From NCBI GenBank assembly GCA_017543415.1, contig JAFYGD010000029.1, positions 1-7,232 on the forward strand: a stretch of 7,232 bases of DNA. Reading direction: 5' to 3'. The DNA is from Eubacterium sp. Its GTDB lineage: Bacteria > Bacillota > Clostridia > Oscillospirales > Acutalibacteraceae. Numbering within the stretch: position 1 is the stretch's first letter; the number at the start of each line of letters is the position of its first letter. The notes under the pieces are model-generated. The model was not told the origin of the DNA. It did no database searches and saw only the letters and a program-made list of their open reading frames with translations. Positions 5,129-7,232 of the stretch are shown here, in pieces. A program made the translations under genes and the position numbers.

Positions 5129-7081
5129 TTGGCTAAGGACAATTATTTTGATAACGAGGACGATATTGTTACCAAAAAAACTGTGGCAAACAGTATCAAA
5201 CCCGTGTTTTCATCACTGCTCAGTAAAATAAACGACCAGAAAGAGCTTCAGGCAAAGCAAAAGCATGCAGTAATTGACGAAAGGCTTGACACGCCGTCAT
5301 TCCCCGAGGATATACTTGAGCTTATAAATGCAGACGCGTATGAAATTACAACCGATATTGCCGAAAAGGCAGAGGCGGACGTAAAAGCAAACGCAGAGCA
5401 TATGGCTCAGGTGCGCGCAAAGCATGAGGAAGAAAAAGCAAAAGCCGAAAAGGAAACTCATTTAGAGCCTGTTCCGGAGCCTAAGCCGAGCAACGCAATT
5501 ACAGTAAGCGCAAATGCAAGGGAGGAGAGCTCCGAAAGCCCGGATGTTGTTGACGCAATCAGGGCATTTTCCCATAAAAGCGGTGAAAAGGTAACCCTTG
5601 TTGCGCGCAATATCAGGGAAAGCGCAGTTGCGGTTGCCGCTGTAATTGAGGAAAAGGAAAAAAGCTCAAGCAAGTTCCACCGCGCGCTTGTAATATTCTT
5701 TATGATGCTTGTAACAATAGTTGTTTTCGTCTGTGTTATCGCAGCGTTTATGCACCAGATGAACGTTGAAAACGACAGAATAAGCAAGTTCAATTCCGAA
5801 GCGGGCAAGGTGTGCGCCGATTATATTAATTCCTACGGCACGCCGAGCTATGAAAACCTTTATAAAACCTACGGCGTTGACGGCTGCCGTCTTACGGGGC
5901 TCTGCTTTGTAAGAGAGCTTGATTTTGACGACGACGGAACAAGCGAGCTGATGCTTTCCTACAACAAGAACGGCGCGTATTATAACGATGTCTGGGGCTT
6001 TAACGAAAAGGACGAGTTTTCCGTTCTGTTCAGCGAAAAAACCGCCCAGTCGGATAAAAAATCCAAGGACGCTTATTCAACCCTGTACCGCAGGAACAAC
6101 AAATATTATATAGGCGTTCATGATGAAAAGGATTTGAAAAAGATTGCTCTTTATCAGCTCAAGGGCGATAAATTCACAAAGCGCTATGACTGTGAATACA
6201 ATTCAAAAGCGCAGTCCTACGCCGTTGACGGCAAGGACGATACCACTGCGTTTGAGCGTATCAAGTATTCCGTTTTCAAGCCGGAAAAGGCCGCCCAGGA
6301 AGCCGATAAGGCTGAAAAAATGATTGACGGCTTTGCCGGTAAATCCGGCGTTTCAACCGTTTCAACAAAGGTTGGAAGGAAGAAGGCTTATTACAATATC
6401 GTTCAGGAATACAATAAGCGTTACGGCGCCGCAAAGTATACCGAAAAGAACGGAGAGGCATATATTGAAGGTCTTGCGGTTGTTGATTTGATTGACTTTG
6501 ACGGCGACGGCAAGAGCGAGCTGTTCCTGATTTACCGCAAGCCGATTAAGGTCCGCAACGAGGGTACGGAGGAATACACCTATTACGAGGTTGAAACCTA
6601 CTGCTGCGAGATTTACCGTTACACGGGAACAAAGGCGGTTATTGCATATTCAAGAGAGGGAATTTCCGAAATGCCCGATGAGGGCAAGGACAGATTCTAT
6701 ATCCTCAAAAAGGACGGTAAGAAGACCTATTACTGCAACAACAGCTTTAATATCGGCAACTACGGTCAGAATATTACCGCAACCTCAGCCGTTTACGAAT
6801 TTGACGGCAACGGCTTTACCTCAAATGCCACTGCTTCGTATGAAACGCAGTACGGCTATACCGAATATTTCCTTGACGGTGAAGAGGTAAGCAAATCCGA
6901 ATTTGATGAAAAAGGCTGGCTGGTTCCGTTCTTTGACGGTGAAACAAACAGCTACAATAAGAGCGAATACAGCGTTGTTTACTTGCAGCGCAGTACCAAG
7001 GAGAAGAGCAGCGTAAGCTCACAGGTTGATACAACCGTTAAGAACATCCAGAAGCTCAACTCCGCTTATTCAGCAGATTAA
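5129..7081 (+). CDS. Single-pass membrane protein with cytoplasmic charged half and duplicated DxDxDG outer domain; family not recognised
   Basis: This 650-residue protein starts at TTG. Residues 1-184 are hydrophilic with no signal peptide; 74-110 are Ala/Glu/Lys-rich and probably helical or coiled, followed by a Pro-rich bend (111-120). A single membrane helix spans about 185-208. With KFHR before it and no upstream signal, the N-terminal half should be cytoplasmic and 209-650 outside. The outer part looks duplicated. Copy 1 (about 225-384) has DFDDDGTSELMLSY at 265-278; copy 2 (about 420-605) has DFDGDGKSELFLIY at 456-469. Each is preceded by a YxxxY/YG helix-like segment and followed by Tyr-rich strands. 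The D-x-D-x-D-G-x-x-E loops resemble calcium-binding loops of FG-GAP/VCBS or dockerin-like sites, without the helices of a true EF-hand. The tail (620-650) is Ser/Lys-rich. The gene is monocistronic in the window, with its own promoter. A sensor or surface-binding role is only a guess. Confidence 0.88.
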   Translation: MAKDNYFDNEDDIVTKKTVANSIKPVFSSLLSKINDQKELQAKQKHAVIDERLDTPSFPEDILELINADAYEITTDIAEKAEADVKANAEHMAQVRAKHEEEKAKAEKETHLEPVPEPKPSNAITVSANAREESSESPDVVDAIRAFSHKSGEKVTLVARNIRESAVAVAAVIEEKEKSSSKFHRALVIFFMMLVTIVVFVCVIAAFMHQMNVENDRISKFNSEAGKVCADYINSYGTPSYENLYKTYGVDGCRLTGLCFVRELDFDDDGTSELMLSYNKNGAYYNDVWGFNEKDEFSVLFSEKTAQSDKKSKDAYSTLYRRNNKYYIGVHDEKDLKKIALYQLKGDKFTKRYDCEYNSKAQSYAVDGKDDTTAFERIKYSVFKPEKAAQEADKAEKMIDGFAGKSGVSTVSTKVGRKKAYYNIVQEYNKRYGAAKYTEKNGEAYIEGLAVVDLIDFDGDGKSELFLIYRKPIKVRNEGTEEYTYYEVETYCCEIYRYTGTKAVIAYSREGISEMPDEGKDRFYILKKDGKKTYYCNNSFNIGNYGQNITATSAVYEFDGNGFTSNATASYETQYGYTEYFLDGEEVSKSEFDEKGWLVPFFDGETNSYNKSEYSVVYLQRSTKEKSSVSSQVDTTVKNIQKLNSAYSAD

Positions 7082-7120
7082 AAAAGACGGGCACGGGGCA
7101 CCCTGCATAAATAGTTTCAG

Positions 7121-7230
7121 CCCTAAAATCACATCTTTTTAGCTACAACGTCATTAAAAATCGGGTTAAGGCGGCAAGCCTTAACCCGATTTTGTGCTTT
7201 GTTCTAACAAAAAATCTGTTGATTTTAGGG
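7121..7230. repeat. Long imperfect palindrome, about 110 bp (foldback/MITE-like)
   Basis: The left half (7121-7172, 52 nt) and the reverse complement of the right half (7178-7230, 53 nt) align from end to end. The outer 11 nt (CCCTAAAATCA) and the inner 16 nt (7157-7172 against 7178-7193) are identical. The middle is partly matched, with a T-run followed by TA-x-AAC in both halves. The loop is GGCAA. Beyond the arms the flanks read CAG on the left and CA (reverse complement) on the right, and the window ends there. There is no coding potential. It could be a small non-autonomous mobile element, an intergenic palindromic repeat, or simply an elaborate terminator. Confidence 0.6.
7157..7200. 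terminator. Rho-independent terminator hairpin downstream of the 650-residue gene
   Basis: A perfect 16-bp stem (7157-7172 with 7178-7193) closes over a 5-nt loop. It carries a GC block (TCGGG/CCCGA) and ends in TTTT, then GTGCTTTG. On the minus strand the stem also ends in TTTT, then TAATG, so it may work both ways. It lies 75 nt after the stop at 7081; the stretch between (7082-7120) holds no gene and only a short GGGCAC direct repeat. It forms the centre of the longer palindrome. Confidence 0.75.
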
Positions 7231-7232
7231 TG

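Noticed and set aside
5458..5808. Minus-strand open frame of 116 codons
   Set aside because: It is antisense to the 650-residue gene, has no supporting start signal, and its hydrophobic run only mirrors the membrane helix codons of the real gene.
5921..6520. Canonical EF-hand pair in the 650-residue protein
   Set aside because: The DxDxDG loops are 191 residues apart and followed by beta-like LMLSY/LFLIY segments rather than an exiting helix, so paired EF-hands do not fit.
7082..7120. Hairpin in the GC-rich stretch after the stop at 7081
   Set aside because: GGGCACGGGGCACCC is mainly a direct repeat; only a 3-bp GGG/CCC stem forms and no T-run follows.

Overview
The window looks like chromosomal DNA of a Gram-positive, gut-type Clostridia (Oscillospiraceae/Ruminococcaceae-like). 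The signs are two classical lipoproteins, secreted lysine-rich Fn3 proteins, strong AGGAGG-type ribosome sites with one TTG start, AT-rich intergenic DNA beside moderately GC coding DNA, and a clostridial set of families (ApbE, NusG domain II, Gx transporter, DUF3048). The taxonomic call is inference from protein style. No rRNA, tRNA, CRISPR array or transposase is visible.

Layout. (1) Positions 1-1941, plus strand: the 3' end of a large secreted protein with PPC-like and Fn3-like domains, followed 12 nt later by a secreted protein with repetitive beta-solenoid-like sequence and the same kind of Fn3-like C-terminus. (2) Positions 1952-1985: a bidirectional terminator between convergent units. 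(3) Positions 1967-4937, minus strand: a tight four-gene operon, read leftwards as DUF3048/YerB lipoprotein, ApbE flavin transferase lipoprotein, small NusG domain II protein (EetA-like), and Gx-transporter membrane protein (EetB-like). Its promoter, at 4974-5002, is nearly consensus. (4) Positions 4938-5128: a divergent AT-rich promoter region with a second extended -10 promoter and an inverted repeat around it. (5) Positions 5129-7081, plus strand: a 650-residue single-pass membrane protein of unrecognised family, with a charged cytoplasmic half and a duplicated DxDxDG-bearing outer half. (6) Positions 7121-7230: a roughly 110-bp long imperfect palindrome whose centre is a strong terminator-like hairpin.

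How the genes may work together. ApbE attaches FMN covalently to extracytosolic proteins. The NusG domain II and Gx families are the EetA/EetB pair of the Listeria-type flavin-based extracellular electron transfer locus. The minus-strand operon is therefore best read as a compact membrane module for moving electrons across the membrane to flavinylated proteins encoded elsewhere, with an uncharacterised DUF3048 lipoprotein as first gene. No flavinylation target, NDH-2 or quinone synthesis gene lies in the window, so the module is incomplete here. The flanking secreted and membrane proteins are ordinary cell-surface accessory genes with no demonstrated link to it.
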